64,000 nt of DNA from assembly GCA_905221615.1 (NCBI GenBank), contig CAJNDT010005534.1, forward strand, positions 62,001 through 126,000, in the 5' to 3' direction. Positions 9,095 through 20,381 of the stretch are shown here, one piece after another. A program made the position numbers and the translations under genes. Positions within the stretch are counted from its first letter, which is position 1. Each line of letters starts with the position of its first letter. The stretch comes from Symbiodinium sp. CCMP2592. Its lineage: Eukaryota; Sar; Dinophyceae; Suessiales; Symbiodiniaceae. The notes under the pieces are model-generated. The model saw only the letters and a list, made by a program, of their open reading frames with translations, had not been told where the DNA came from and did no database searches.

Positions 9095-9208
9095 TACCTA
9101 GAGTCTCCATTGTAGTTCCTTTTTTCAGTTAACCGGTTTTATGGTTAGGATCCTATAATAGAAATTTTGGATAACCAAATAAAGGAACTACAATGGAGAC
9201 TATAGGTA
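9095..9208. mobile_element. MITE group D, copy 4
   Basis: TACCTAGAGTCTCCATTGTA and complement. Core TTAGGATCCTATAATAGAA. Inner GGTTAACC arms partly mutated. Confidence 0.7.
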
Positions 9209-9289
9209 GGGGTGCTTTTGGGCTCAAAGACCATACTGTATAAGGCTTTAATTTGGGCTATTTTGATCCCTAGGGAACTGCAAACCCTC

Positions 9290-9362
9290 AACCTAAACCC
9301 TAAACCCTAAAACCTAAACCCTAAAACCTTAACCCTAAACCCTAAACCCTTAACCCTAAACT
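9290..9362. repeat. Telomere-like array (CCCTAAA, CCCTAAAA)
   Basis: About ten C-strand units mixing CCCTAAA, CCTAAA and CCCTTAA forms. Confidence 0.7.
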
Positions 9363-9660
9363 CAGCAACCCAAGGATCCGACTTCATGAGACTGCGCGTC
9401 TCCCCTTCCATGGCTTCAGACCCCTCCGGCCGACAAGCACTACCTGAAAACCCTACTTTAGGGTTTAGGATTCAGGATTTAGGGGGTTTAGGATTTCGGA
9501 GTTTAGGTTTAGGGTTTAGGGGTTTAGCGGTTCAGGGGTCGAGGGGTTTAGGGGTTTCGGACCTCCACAAGAAGTAGGTTTAGGGTTGAGGTAGAGGAGA
9601 ATGTCCTCGACACCCCTCTCAAGAGATAGCCTGGCGTTCTACATGTTTCAAAGGGTACAA

Positions 9661-9774
9661 GGAAATAAGGACCCCAGGGTATATACCCATAATATAGCCA
9701 TTATATACCCATTATATAGCCCATTATAGGCTAGGGGTCCCCATTAAGGGTCCGTCCTTTCCCTTTGAATGTCG
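9661..9774. mobile_element. MITE group O, copy 2
   Basis: Shares the ATACCCATAATATAGCC core and the GGGGTCCCCATTAAGGGTCC right arm with the copies at 1 and 47131. The left arm has lost its outer GGAGGG part. Confidence 0.6.
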
Positions 9775-9847
9775 TGGGGGTCGGGTAAGCCCCAGCCTCT
9801 GCCTTGAGCATAGCATCTGAAGGCCTTCCCTTCCACTCCTCTATGCT

Positions 9848-9955
9848 TTAGAAGGGGCCCCCACCCTGTAATAGTGGTATAATAGGAATATAATAGGGCC
9901 CCAATATAATCCTCAAAGTCACTATAATTATATACAGGGTGGGGGCAACTTCTAA
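9848..9955. mobile_element. MITE group I, copy 1
   Basis: TTAGAAGGGGCCCCCACCCT at the left pairs with GGGTGGGGGCAACTTCTAA. The core AGTGGTATAATAGGAATATA is typical. A minus-strand 66-codon open frame across it is a shadow. Confidence 0.75.
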
Positions 9956-10066
9956 TCTATGCTTAGGGCTTAGGGTCCGACTGTACATCCAAACGCTGAC
10001 GATGTAGGCTGGCAGAAGGAACTCGTCCATATCTGCTTTGACAGCCATGTTGTAGTTCTTAGGACT

Positions 10067-10180
10067 TACCTATAGCCTCCATTGTAGTTCCTTTTTTTGG
10101 TTAACCAATTTTATGGTTAGGATCCTATAATAGAGTTTTTGGCTAACGAAAAAAAGGAACTACAATGGATACTATAGGTA
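10067..10180. mobile_element. MITE group D, copy 5
   Basis: TACCTATAGCCTCCATTGTA and complement. Inner GGTTAACC arms, core GGTTAGGATCCTATAATAGA. Confidence 0.75.
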
Positions 10181-10886
10181 GCAAGTAAAAAATAATTCTA
10201 AGTACCCTAAAGGGGATCCTAGTTGCGGTATTGAGACTTATACCTCTCTACTTACTGAGTCCCCGGATCCTCCAAGTAGGCCAGAGGGCCCGACTTGAAC
10301 CCCAAATATACTCCTAAAACCAAAAGGCTGACCCCCCCCCAAAAAAAAAAAAAAAACAGCAGAAACCCGGACTCTCGGCTCCTTCGCTGAAAGCTTAGAG
10401 GTGTTAGGGCTTTGTGGGGATGTAGCCTCTGTCGTTGTTGCTTAAGGTTTAGGGTTGAGGCTTAGGATTTAGGGTTTAAAGTTTTTAGGAGTTTAGGAGT
10501 TTAGGGTTTAGGTAGGGATATAGCATCTGATGTTGTTGGGTAAGGGCTTAGGGGCGGGGTAGTGTGCAGTACCGAAAAAGTGTGGGCTGTGTTTGCAAGT
10601 AAAGATACGCTTCAGGTGCCAAGGGTTTGCGGTTCGGAACTCGTACAATGGAAATACTGCTTGCAGTAGCCCCTTGAATGTAGTTCTACAATAAACAATA
10701 AGAGTACGTTTTGAAATGACAAAATCATGCGGAGAGAGATCATTCAGGAATAGACCTCCAATTCAAGGGTGCATTAGGCTCTCTGGGTTCAGGGGTTCGA
10801 CTGAGGTATCCCTTGGCTGGCCGCTGGCCTCGTGCATTCGGGGTCAGAGGCGATGGCAATGCGTGCCACCTGGAAGTGCTGATGCA
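10181..10886. other. Spacer with telomere-like tracts, no gene recognised
   Basis: Contains half an A arm near 10250-10275, an A homopolymer at about 10341-10357, and TTTAGGG-like degenerate sequence at 10440-10520. An 80-codon plus frame at 10716-10958 runs into the H element and looks like noise. Confidence 0.4.
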
Positions 10887-10983
10887 TGGGAGTTTCCGAA
10901 AACTAGGGGTAGCTTGGTCCTTATATTAAGGGTCCTACTATTTAGAGTACTATATTAGGGTCCCCTATTGTCGGAAAATTCCA
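10887..10983. mobile_element. MITE group H, copy 1
   Basis: TGGGAGTTTCCGAAAACTAG at the left and CTATTGTCGGAAAATTCCA at the right. Core GGGTCCTACTATTTAG. A G-type arm (GGTTGTCAAAATTATGGTCC) lies 30 bp further right without a partner. Confidence 0.65.
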
Positions 10984-12570
10984 AAGGGAGCCTTCCAGGC
11001 TGTCAGTAATCTCGATGGTTGTCAAAATTATGGTCCCTTTTGGCGGTGAAGGTTTGGGGCTTCTGATTCCACATTCCGGCTCCGGGTTTAGGGCTTAACC
11101 CAACACCCTAAACCCCTACCATAAACTCTAAACTCTAAACCTCAACCCTAAACCCCAAACCGTGGGGCCGCGGGTTCAGGATTCAAGGTTCAAGGTGCAA
11201 ACTTTGGGGAGCACTGTATGCCACTCGGATTGAAAGACCTCGTGGGCTTTACGCCAGACACCTTTACTTAAGAGTCCTGGATGTGAGTATATCCTAAACC
11301 CTAAACCCTAGACCCCTAAACCATATAGCTCTAAAATTAGGGTACCTCTAGTACATCAGCTTTTGCAGGACACCTTTTGAAGGGTGCCGTACCATGCTAG
11401 TATTTGGACCTAAAACGGGACCCTAACTTACAGAACCTATGTGTTTGTGAGACATTGGGAGCGCGCAGCAGAATGTCTGCTCTGATTTTCTAGTAAACTC
11501 GAAAGTCCTTGCGGGTGGTCAGCTGTGATGGCGCAGGGCTGGGTGGACATGATACATAGTGTAGGGAGCACGGGCCTCCAGCCAGGCGTAGGGCTTTGGG
11601 ACTTGGGGTTAAGGGATTTGGTGGTCTGTGAACACACTCAAATTAGTCAATTACCGGAAATCGAATCCTGAAAAATCCCGGGATTGAAACTCTGACCCTC
11701 GAACAAAGTATAAAGCCCTGATAGACTCCCTCCACACGTGCTCAAGTGCGGTCATGTTAAACAAAGAGATTCGAGAACCCGAAGCCATAAAGTCCAGACC
11801 CTAGACTAGACCTTCAGCCATATACCGCATTTCTGATGTTCAGGCATGGGGACTTGAGGTGATAATCGCATTGTAAGGTATTCCGGGCCAAAGGCTCATG
11901 ACCTTCCACGTGTATTCGGAGGCTTTTGCTGAGCTCCTTCCTAAAGGGTCCAAGTAACAGTCTAGCCTTTGGCAATTGGACCCTTTGGGTTTTTTCTCAG
12001 GCTTCCCTACCCTTGGAGTTTGCCAGAAGACCTGAAATGTGGGTTTGATGGGGTTTAGAGCTTCGGGTTCAGTGCACAGCTTCAGACATAGCAGGATACG
12101 AGCGCGCCTCTTCTTCAACGGAGAACAACCTCAGTAGCTGCAGCCAGCATACCCCGGTATGTTATACAAGCAATAATCCCACATATCGCTTCATCCCCAC
12201 GCGAATCAGTAGCTAGTTCGTGCATCGGCCTCGATTCCTGAATACAAAAGCCCGTAGGACCCTTGATAAGGGCCTTACTTAACAACAAACCACTGAACCC
12301 CAAAAAGCCTAATACCAAAAACCTCCACGAAGTGCTTCGTTGGAACCCTGAACCATTAGTAGCATTCTGACCGCCATTGTGAGTTTTAGCACTTCGTATT
12401 GCGATTGTTAACTTATTCAGTCGCTGATGAAGTGAAGCCGAAGGTAGAGCAAAGACGAGACTTGCTCAAAGTTCCCTACACCCTAGTTCGACTTCAGGCT
12501 TCTTGCTTTTGCTATTCCTGCTTTAGATGTCCCCGCTTCATCCAGGTAGGGTTGAACAACTCGTAGTCAG
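10984..12570. other. Spacer, telomere-like and decayed MITE pieces
   Basis: Holds a solo G arm near 11012-11036, C-strand telomere-like units at 11100-11150 and 11290-11330, and a decayed right half of a G element at about 11382-11430. Short open frames (11437-11637, 11840-12118, 12115-12318, all minus) have no motif that I can support. Confidence 0.35.
11940..11990. repeat. Small perfect-stem inverted repeat
   Basis: CTAAAGGGTCCAA and TTGGACCCTTTGG are separated by about 22 bp. It could fold as a hairpin. Its stem sequence resembles the 4664 element, so it may be a miniature remnant. Confidence 0.4.
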
Positions 12571-12798
12571 GGGCCTGCTTGAAAGATACTCGGACTTTGC
12601 TATTCGGAAAGTTATCTTTATGGGCCTTTACAAGGTTTCGCTGTGGGGGCTTTGGGGGTCTTGATCCTGCGACTGAGTTCATCCGTTATGTACCGCTATG
12701 TAAATTGCAGTTTGATAGGGCTTTACAGCGGCGTTGTACGGGCTTGATAGGGTCTACAGAATTGTTGTTGGCCTGGGTTGGGGACCTACTTCATATTT

Positions 12799-12953
12799 CG
12801 AGTCCGAAGCACCCCGAGGGAGGTCTCTGGCAACAGGAGAGGAAGCACAAGACGTGCCGATTGATACACGCAACACCTCAACACAGCAAAGAATTACAGC
12901 ATCCCCCTGCGTTCTCTTCAGCATTGACTGTTATTGCTCTGGCGACCTCCTAG
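12799..12953 (+). CDS. Possible exon, unknown function
   Basis: Within two overlapping plus frames, the one through YFESEAPRGRS...TPST-like sequence has balanced composition (EEAQDVPIDTRNT...). It ends at about the M element that begins near 12950. CATATTTCGAG near 12798 could be a 3' splice site. No family recognised; the alternative frame 12579-12953 competes. Confidence 0.22.
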
Positions 12954-13040
12954 ATCCGATTAGAATAGGGCTTTATGTGTTATAACTACAACAAGGAACC
13001 CTAAGGAATCATATTGGTAATTACTTAGGCTTCTATAGTA
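12950..13040. mobile_element. MITE group M, decayed
   Basis: TAGAATAGGGCTTTATGTG, then TATAACTACAACAAGGAACCC, then ATATTGGTAATTACTTAGGC, which is the M core and right arm in order. Confidence 0.45.
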
Positions 13041-13064
13041 ACCGCACTCCTCCCCCAAAATGCA

Positions 13065-13371
13065 GTGATGTTCCTGACTGATGATGGCGATCGCACTACT
13101 GCGGTACTACATTCCGCCCTGTTGCTCCAGTGTCTTACATTCAACTCAGCGCCTGTTTCCCACTCTTTCTCTGATGCAAGAAGTCACAACAACCCCACAT
13201 CAACGCTATCAATATCACCTCAGATGTGCGTGCCTAGTGTTGGCAACTCGAAAACAGGAACGAGATGCCACTACGGCTTTAACTTTTACTCCTCAGAAGC
13301 CTTTTGCCAGAAGCGGAGCCTTGAAGCGCCAACAAGTTGGAAGTATGACCCAATGCCCCAAGCCGTACTTT
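13065..13371 (+). CDS. Possible exon, unknown function
   Basis: Two plus frames (13065 and 13081 starts) are open through non-repetitive DNA and both end in the telomere-like array at 13372. The first has a serine-rich middle and cysteines spaced irregularly. No splice site or motif decides between them. Confidence 0.2.
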
Positions 13372-13450
13372 GGAACCCTAAACCCTAAACCCCTAAACCC
13401 TAAACCCCTAAACCCTTAAACCCCTAAACCCTAAACCCCTAAACCCTAAA
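13372..13450. repeat. Telomere-like array (CCCTAAA/CCCCTAAA)
   Basis: About ten alternating 7- and 8-bp C-strand units. Confidence 0.8.
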
Positions 13451-13536
13451 AATTGGTGAAACCTAGGCCCGATAAGCCCTAAACCAGCCTTTGGAACGGT
13501 TGGTGAGACCCAGGTCCAAAGCCCGACGCATGCCTC

Positions 13537-14155
13537 TACCCATAGGCCCCAAAGTTCCGTTTTGGGAGTACCTTATCGAACTCTCTATAGTTCCTTCTTG
13601 GGATTACCTTATAGAACTCTCTATAGTTCCTTCTTGGGATTACCTTATAGTTCCTTCTTGGGATTACCTTATAGAACTCTCTATAGTTCCTTCTTGGGAT
13701 TACCTTACAGAACTCTCTATAGTTCCTTCTTGGGATTACCTTATAGAACTCTCTATAGTTCCTTCTTGGGATTACCTTATCGAACTCTCTATAGTTCCTT
13801 CTTGGGATTACCTTACAGAACTCTCTATAGTTCCTTCTTGGGATTACCTTATAGAACTCTCTATAGTTCCTTCTTGGGATTACCTTATCGAACTCTCTAT
13901 AGTTCCTTCTTGGGGTTACCTTATAGAACTCTCTATAGTTCCTTCTTGGGATTACCTTATAGAACTCTCTATAGTTCCTTCTTGGGATTACCTTATAGAA
14001 CTCTCTATAGTTCCTTCTTGGGGTTACCTTATAGAACTCTCTATAGTTCCTTCTTGGGATTACCTTATAGAACTCTCTATAGTTCCTTCTTGGGATTACC
14101 TTATAGAACTCTATATATGAACCACAAAAAAGATCTACTTTGGGGCCTATGGGTA
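13537..14155. mobile_element. MITE group E carrying an internal minisatellite
   Basis: The outer ends are typical of group E: TACCCATAGGCCCCAAAG at the left and CTTTGGGGCCTATGGGTA at the right. Instead of the usual core of about 50 bp, the element contains a tandem array (see 13554). Total length is about 619 bp against 95 bp for the E copy at 40198. Confidence 0.75.
13554..14117. repeat. 36-bp minisatellite, 16 units
   Basis: The unit reads TTCCTTCTTGGGATTACC then TTATAGAACTCTCTATAG. Sixteen units, one shortened to 24 bp. The first half matches the inner left arm of E elements (TTCCGTTTTGGGATTACC-type). Because 36 and 24 are multiples of three, frames on both strands stay open for over 200 codons; these repeated peptides are artefacts unless expression is shown. 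Confidence 0.85.
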
Positions 14156-14254
14156 GGAACACCTTTGCAACGTCGAAAGAAGCTCACCAAGCTCCCAGCT
14201 CACCCGCACGCTGATGCAGAAGAAGCTCCTGTTGGCTCTGATCTCTGTGGCTAA

Positions 14255-14349
14255 TGTAGGAACCTGATGAAGGCTTTATTAGGGTTCTCTATATGAATCC
14301 CACTATTCTGGCGGTTATAGGCCCAGGGCATCTTCATCAGGTTCCTACA
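14255..14349. mobile_element. MITE group J, copy 1
   Basis: TGTAGGAACCTGATGAAGGC and GCATCTTCATCAGGTTCCTACA form the arms. The core contains ATGAATCCCACTATTCTGGC and TTATAGGCCCAGG. Confidence 0.75.
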
Positions 14350-16220
14350 ACAGAATTCCCAAACCCTTTTGTACCATCATTTAATGGCTTTGACGATCAG
14401 AGTAAAGGGATTAGATTACTGTAGGCGCCCCCGGGCCACCGTCGCCCAGGACACCGGATTCATTATAAAATCCAACCCTTCCGTACATTCTTATTTCAAG
14501 TCTGCAAACACCAGCCCTCTCATATGATTGGGGTTGTCGGGCGTGGTCGCGACCAACGGACACAGGTGGTCGTGACAAGTTGGGACCACACCTCTCAGCC
14601 TAAAAGGAATGAAATTCCCAAGGAAACCCTAAATCCTAAACCCTAAAGGAATGCAGTCAGGCATCGATCGATCTGAAAAACATGAAACGGCAGCCAGCCA
14701 GCAAGGATGCGAACCCGACGTTGAAACTAAGCTCTGAAACTCTAGGTTCTATGCGGCATGGGGTCACGAATACTCTCAGTATAGAAGCCTGCATACTTGA
14801 CTTCTCCACTACTATTCCGTGCTCCTTGCATCAAATGTACTATATTGTAAGGCGAAATCCAATCACAACCCTGTTCTAATGCTTGGGGCTTCCTTCTTAG
14901 CCCGAACCGACGTCCCCCGAAACTGAGGCCCGCTGCGATAAACTGCAACTCCACGCCGGGCTTGTCGTCTAAGGTCTTGGACCTACGGTTTAGGGTTCAG
15001 GGTTGGGTTTGGGGTTCAGGGCTTTAGGGTTCTAGGCTTTAGGGCTCAGGGCTATACATTCAGGTTTTCAAGCCCTAAAGCTTCAACCCTAGAACCCTCA
15101 TGGACCCCATAGAGCTCAATGACAACCCCTCCCCGCCCTGCAGGAACTAAGTAAATAGAACATGGTAAGCGGCTTAGGGTTAAAGCTCCACGAAGCTCCT
15201 CTAAAGGAAAGTATAGGAGCATCTTCCTTGGCTCTGTTGAAGTCTAATTCCAGGGCCCTGATTCAGGTCCTTCCTGTTCGCCCTAAAACCTTACACCTCT
15301 AAACCTTTAAACCTCTAAACCCCAAAACTCTAAACCCTACTAGGGCACGTCAGCCAACACTGAAAGTGTGGCTGCACAGTACTGTTTAAAAGGATTATGA
15401 CTATAGGACTTTGATGGTTGTGGTTTCGGGCATGAGTAGGCTGTTGTTTGAGCGGTTTGGGGTTTAGTGATTGGGCTTTGGGGTCTAGGGTGTAGGGATG
15501 TCGAACCAATAGCTAATAAAGTTCAGCGGCAGCCGTTTACAGGGAACAGGGACTGGATGTAGGAGGCACTACAAGCCTATCAACCAAAAGCTGTGGTAAG
15601 AATCTAACAATCATGCTGATAATCATACTAGGTAACCATGATGTGAAGAGTAATGCTAGCAATGCTCACTCCCTCACTCAAAAATGAACAGAACCCGACA
15701 CATCACACTGGGAACCTATGACCGGTGCTATGGGCCTGCAACTCACAGGCACCCTTCAGTCCAAGAATCGTCCCTGGACATTGGTAGATCGGGAGGCTCT
15801 CCATCGCCCGCCGTACGGAGCACGGGAAAAATCGTTGGGCCCAGAAACCGAGACTGTGATCACAGTAGAGGCCACTGGCTAGCTGGCCAATCTAACCTCA
15901 ATGCCCGACAGCTACAGCTGAAACTCATAAGCAATATAATCAGCCCACCCTAAACACTAAACACTTAAACCTAAGCATCACATCTGCACGACACACGCCA
16001 AACTCAAACCACTTCAGCTCGGCTCCAGGCGCGCCGATCCTGGGCCGCTGGCTTTTGGGATCTCAGGAAGCCCTGCCTGAACCCTAAACCCCAAAGTCTC
16101 AAAATCCTGAACCTCTAAACCCTAAACCCCCCAAACCCCAAAACCCTAATTAAGCCCAAAACTCTAAGACCCCCAAACGCCTAAACCTCCACAGAGGGTT
16201 TAGGGTCTAGGGCCTAGGGT
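14350..16220. other. Spacer, no gene recognised
   Basis: Telomere-like patches lie at 14625-14650, 14990-15060, 15290-15340 and 16080-16200. Short plus frames (14682-14879, 15684-15953) sit in non-repetitive DNA but show no motif or splice signal that I can support. Confidence 0.35.
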
Positions 16221-16229
16221 TTGAGAAGT

Positions 16230-16470
16230 AGGAACTTCTGTGATGATGACGACGGTCATGATCACGTCGATGGCGACGATGATGGTCATAGTTTAGGGCT
16301 ACAGAAGTAAAGGGGGTTTAGGGTTTAGGGTCCTTCTGCTTTGGGGCATTTAGGGTTGACATAGTGATGGCGATGGCAGCCATTGTGATGAAGGTTGTGA
16401 CGATGAGAATGATGGTGACGATGACGAACACTTGATGATGTTGTTGATGATGATGGTGGTGGTGGTGACT
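16230..16470. repeat. Degenerate GAT/CAT trinucleotide tract
   Basis: GATGATGACGA-type units on plus (ATCATC on minus) at 16238-16290 and 16365-16470, ending in GATGGTGGTGGTGGTGA. Minus-strand frames through it encode histidine- and proline-rich runs, which I regard as repeat translation. Confidence 0.6.
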
Positions 16471-16639
16471 GAAACTCTTGCCCACACTTTGAAAAGGGCT
16501 CTCTATGATTGTCGTTGCAGCAGCTGCAAGTGTTGATCTCACTGGCCCAAAACCCAGGGAAAGAAAAGTTGAAATTTTCAGAATCGACCACCTTGTAAGA
16601 ACCCCAAAAGTTGAAAAGCTGAGTTTACAGCCAATAAGT

Positions 16640-16976
16640 GATTGAGTTCGTGCTTACTCTGTTTTGTTTCATCCTTAATGCTTACTTCGAGTCAGCTTGC
16701 ATGATACCAGCTCACGCATTTACAATTGCTTGCGAACTTGCTGTGGACGATGCTGCTGGTTTTGGTGAAAACTTTACTGCAGGAACGACCGTTGATGATA
16801 CCGGGCTTCTTCCAGAGAGAGCTGTCGTTTATGGCGGACATGCTGAAACCTCATCTACATACCATTGTCATTGCAGGCCATTGAAGATGCCCCCTGCAAG
16901 CAACACCCTGGACCAAGCGGAAGAGCCACAACTGGGGCGAAAGTATCAGACCTTCAGATTCAGAGGCATTTGAGTC
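16640..16976 (+). CDS. Putative multi-exon gene fragment, unknown function
   Basis: Plus-strand non-repetitive island with two strong 3' splice site candidates: AACTTTACTGCAG ending near 16783 and CCATTGTCATTGCAG ending near 16878. Before the first, a frame runs IEFVLTLFCFILNAYFES..., which is hydrophobic and could be a signal or membrane segment. After the first, the frame ERPLMIPGFFQREL...LHTIVIAG looks most protein-like. Exons may therefore be in different frames. I cannot fix the donors. Function unknown. Confidence 0.3.
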
Positions 16977-18140
16977 CCCTCAACCTCGAAACCCCGAACA
17001 TATGGGATTTCATCATTGGAATGGGGCCGATAGCTCGGAGTTTCTCTTCCGGGGACTTCGAGGTCGGGTTTTGGGGTAGGGTATATCAGTCCAGAAAACG
17101 CGAATCAGATCCGAAGGAATAGTGTTGTATATTCAGGCTCCTATGTTGTGGGAAAGGTCCATAAACAAGATGGCATCTACTTTGGCCCCAAAGTACCTAG
17201 GAAGGGACTGCTTTATGGGCAGAAGTATATACTATTTGTTGCACATGGACTCTCAGGGTTATGTGCTTGCGATCCGAGCGGCGAGTCGTGCAGCAAGTTC
17301 GCCCTGGCAACAGCACATTCTTCAGAACTTGAGAAGTTTTGGTGGTTCGGGCTCTAGGGTTTAGGCTTTGGGGTTTGTGGTTTCGGGCTTTAGGGTTTAG
17401 GGGTTGGGGCGGCTCCGGGGGTGTAGGATTTATCGGGCATGTGTAGCATGTCAGGCTCATTCCACGTCCTTTGGGATAAGTCGTCCGAGCTCAGAGTGCT
17501 GGGTTCTGGTCAAGGAGCTTAGTCTAAGGCACCATTATAGGGATCGGTTAGTTCTAGTCAGTAATAAGGTTTTCCGATTATGGCACCCAAAACTAAAGTC
17601 CTTACCAAGAACCCCCGAGTCCAAGTGAGGGCTTCCTCGGAAATCGGCTTCCGCCCTCGCGCGAAGCTCTCTAATATAGGCGCTTAACAACTACAGTACA
17701 ATATCGTATAGTTATAATCCTGAGATGAAACAGTACCATGCTTTCGGGATCAGTCCCACGGCTTTCGAGTCTTTGTCCATCTTGGTGGCTGCGTGGGGTT
17801 GAGGATCTGGTTTGTAGATGGCGGCAAGCCTCTAACCGTCTAACCTGAGTCTCAATGTCAATGCCTCATCAACCCTGCGCCCTAAACACCATGTACCGGG
17901 AAGCTCAGAAAAGCACAGATGCTCCTTTTTGGATCCCTGTCGGCAAGCTTGAAGACCCCACAGCTTCAAGTCGGCACCTGCAGATTAAACCCTCGTCCCA
18001 CACCCTGCATCAAGACCGAGCCCCCAACCCGAAGCTCTTGAACGTACCCCTAACATCTGCGGTAAGGTTTTGGGGTTGGCCCCATGTTTCCCGTCAGAAA
18101 AACCCCAAAGCACATACAAACATACGAAACTAAACATAGA
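16977..18140. other. Spacer, no gene recognised
   Basis: Overlapping plus frames at 17122-17364 and 17404-17628 are separated by TTTAGGG-like sequence at 17350-17405. A 92-codon plus frame at 17855-18133 grades into CCCTAAA-like DNA. None has a supportable motif. Confidence 0.3.
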
Positions 18141-18147
18141 TTGGCTG

Positions 18148-18212
18148 GCAAAACCCCAAACCCCAAACCCTAAACCCCAAAACCATAAACCCTAGCCCTA
18201 AACCCTAAACCC
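18148..18212. repeat. Telomere-like array (CCCTAAA/CCCCAAA)
   Basis: Degenerate C-strand units, one of several alternating CCCCAAAA with CCCTAAA. Confidence 0.65.
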
Positions 18213-18348
18213 ATCCAACCATTTAAGGTCGCTGTGCCCTAAAAATGCACCCCATGTCCACCGCGTATGCCGACCTGTCTCTGCCTTGCATCATCTTCAG
18301 CCGCAGCTTCGGCCTTGCGAACAGTGAAGCTGAGTTTGCTGCAACAGC

Positions 18349-18530
18349 TTAGAAGCTGCCCCCACCCTGTAATCGTAACTATAAGGATTATATTAGGGCC
18401 CTATTATATTCCTATTATAGCACTATTACAGGTTTGTTAACGTTAAAAAATAGTGACTGTAAGGATTATATTAGGGGGGCCCTATTATATTCCTATTATA
18501 GCACTATTACAGGGTGGGGGCCCCTTCTAA
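18349..18530. mobile_element. MITE group I with duplicated half
   Basis: Ends TTAGAAGCTGCCCCCACCCT and GGGTGGGGGCCCCTTCTAA. The segment AAGGATTATATTAGGG...CACTATTACAGG occurs twice in tandem, making the copy about 180 bp rather than about 105 bp. Confidence 0.7.
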
Positions 18531-19328
18531 GCAACAGCGTTCAGGGTGCAGGGAAACCGCGCACCCATAAACCCCTTAAGCCCCAAAACCCTAAACCCCA
18601 TAATCCAAAGGCAGGATTAGAGTTCGGGGTTCCGGTATATTCCCAAGGGCCTGGAGAGCCATTAAGTTATCGTTTGAGGGGTTTGGGAAGCGAGAGCAAT
18701 GTTTAAGGTGTAAGCCAAGGGCAGGTTGGGTTGGATTCAGGTGCTCAGCAATCGCGTGATGCCTATAGCAAAACCAAGTCACAATCATTCTTGATGCTGA
18801 ACCCTGCGAAAGCACAGACCGTGAAACTTAACGGGCATCGGACACTGCAGCCATCAGCGGTTCACACTCAACCCGAAAACCCAAAACCCGAAACCCTAAA
18901 TCCTATTTCCCGAAGCCTAATCACCCTCACCCCTAAACCCTTTACCCGACAATTCCTTAGGCGTCGGCGAGTCGGCCGAGATCAGGGCAGCATGTAGGGC
19001 GTCCTCAAGCAAGTGCGTCGCATGATCAGTGCCTACTACAGAGGCAATGCTAGTTTGTCTTTTTTCAACACGCTGGATCACGACGATCCACTTCTTTGTA
19101 GGGTCTGGTCACTAACCTGCAGACACAAAAGTCGCCAACTGCGCTTCAATCAGATGGTTGATTACGGTCGTCGGGTTTGCGGGCTTGTGCCCTCCCAAAC
19201 CGTCTTTGCCCCCAAGCACTCCGCCTGGAACGCCAAGAATGCATCCCGAAACTCTCCCTCAATCTTAAACCCACCTACTCAGATGAAGGAACTCCATACC
19301 TCGATTGATTAACATCAAACCCAAGCAT
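18531..19328. other. Spacer with open frames of unknown value
   Basis: Plus frames 18731-18997 and 19013-19312 cover mostly non-repetitive DNA with no recognised domain. A telomere-like patch lies at 18865-18945. I cannot say whether this is coding. Confidence 0.25.
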
Positions 19329-19431
19329 TACCCAGGGGCCCCAAAGTAGTTCCTTTTGGGGTAGTATATTAGAGTCCCTAATCAAAAAAGAGGACACACG
19401 CAAAAAGGAACTACTTTGTCGCCCCTGGGTA
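19329..19431. mobile_element. MITE group E, copy with CAGGGG ends
   Basis: TACCCAGGGGCCCCAAAGTA pairs with TACTTTGTCGCCCCTGGGTA. The subfamily difference from 40198 (CATAGG in place of CAGGGG) is present in both arms. Confidence 0.7.
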
Positions 19432-19689
19432 TACTGAAGCTGGTAGCGATATGCGACGAACGATCACGGCCACAACTCCTGGAGCGCGCTGAAGCAATGC
19501 ATAGCAATGCCCAATAGTGACCGAAACCAAACCCGTGGAAGCTGCGACTCATCTTGGTCCCCGGGCAGTGCCCAATCGGGGGAGGGATCGGTAACCATCC
19601 ACCCCTCAGGCAGCGCGGTCTTGGTTTCGAAGATGCGCTGTATATGCCCAAGCACCAGCATTATTTTGACATCCGTCGTACGAACCATT

Positions 19690-19778
19690 GCAATCACCAT
19701 CATCGTCATCATCATCGTCATCATCATCATCATTATCATCACTGTGGGCTCTTGGCATATATATATATACACATACAC

Positions 19779-19806
<28 letters not shown>
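19690..19806. repeat. CAT/CGT trinucleotide tract then ATGT microsatellite
   Basis: About 19690-19742 is (CATCATCATCGT)-type. 19756-19776 is AT/ACATAC. 19777-19806 is (ATGT)n. Frames through it give histidine or aspartate runs. Confidence 0.8.
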
Positions 19807-19809
<3 letters not shown>

Positions 19810-20074
19810 CATCCATATCGGCCTGAACTGAGCAATTACTACTATGATTCCTTGAGGTTCCATAATTTGCCCTATTCTAATCTAATCACAGTGGCCGCTA
19901 TATTATAGTCTCAGGAGAGTGCGACGACTTTGGTTTAGATGGCAAGGGGGTTGCGCAAGCAGACCCCGAAGGTCCTAAACCGTCTAGTTTACAGACCTTG
20001 ATAAGCAACAAGAGGGCGTTGCGGGTGTATGGTCCCTAACCCCTAACCCCTAAGAGTACACCCTAAACCCTAAA

Positions 20075-20206
20075 GTGCCTTCTGGCTCTAAAACTATAGT
20101 AGTGGAGCCCGGGGGAAGGGTTTTCGAATTTATTCAAGCCTTACTTCGAAGTTTATCGCCAGGGGACATCAAGCTGACTCTACTGCCCCCAAAAGGCTTA
20201 GTGTTA
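20075..20206 (+). CDS. Possible exon, unknown function
   Basis: A plus frame that reads KTIVVEPGGRVFEFIQALL then RSLSPGDIKLTLLPPKG before passing into TTTAGGG-like DNA at about 20207. The composition looks coding, with a short amphipathic segment. A CCCTAAACCCTAAAG stretch directly upstream could supply a splice acceptor. No family recognised. Confidence 0.25.
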
Positions 20207-20381
20207 ATTAGGGTTGAGGGTTTAGGGCTTGGGGTTGTCGGCGACCACTCCGTCGTTCAGCCAAAGGCAAAAGCGCCGCAAACACATGCGTGAACATTTC
20301 ATTAAACATCTTATGACATCGCTAGCCGCGTAAATTAAACCCCAAAGGCTGAATGCAAACCCTAAAACCCTAAAGGGAACT

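Noticed and set aside
13491-14254. Three overlapping open frames of over 200 codons encoding repeated peptides
   Set aside because: The 36-bp repeat length is a multiple of three, so all frames lacking a stop in one unit stay open on both strands. No independent coding signal.
19464-19908. Frames rich in aspartate or histidine
   Set aside because: Translation of a CAT/ATC repeat and an ATGT microsatellite.
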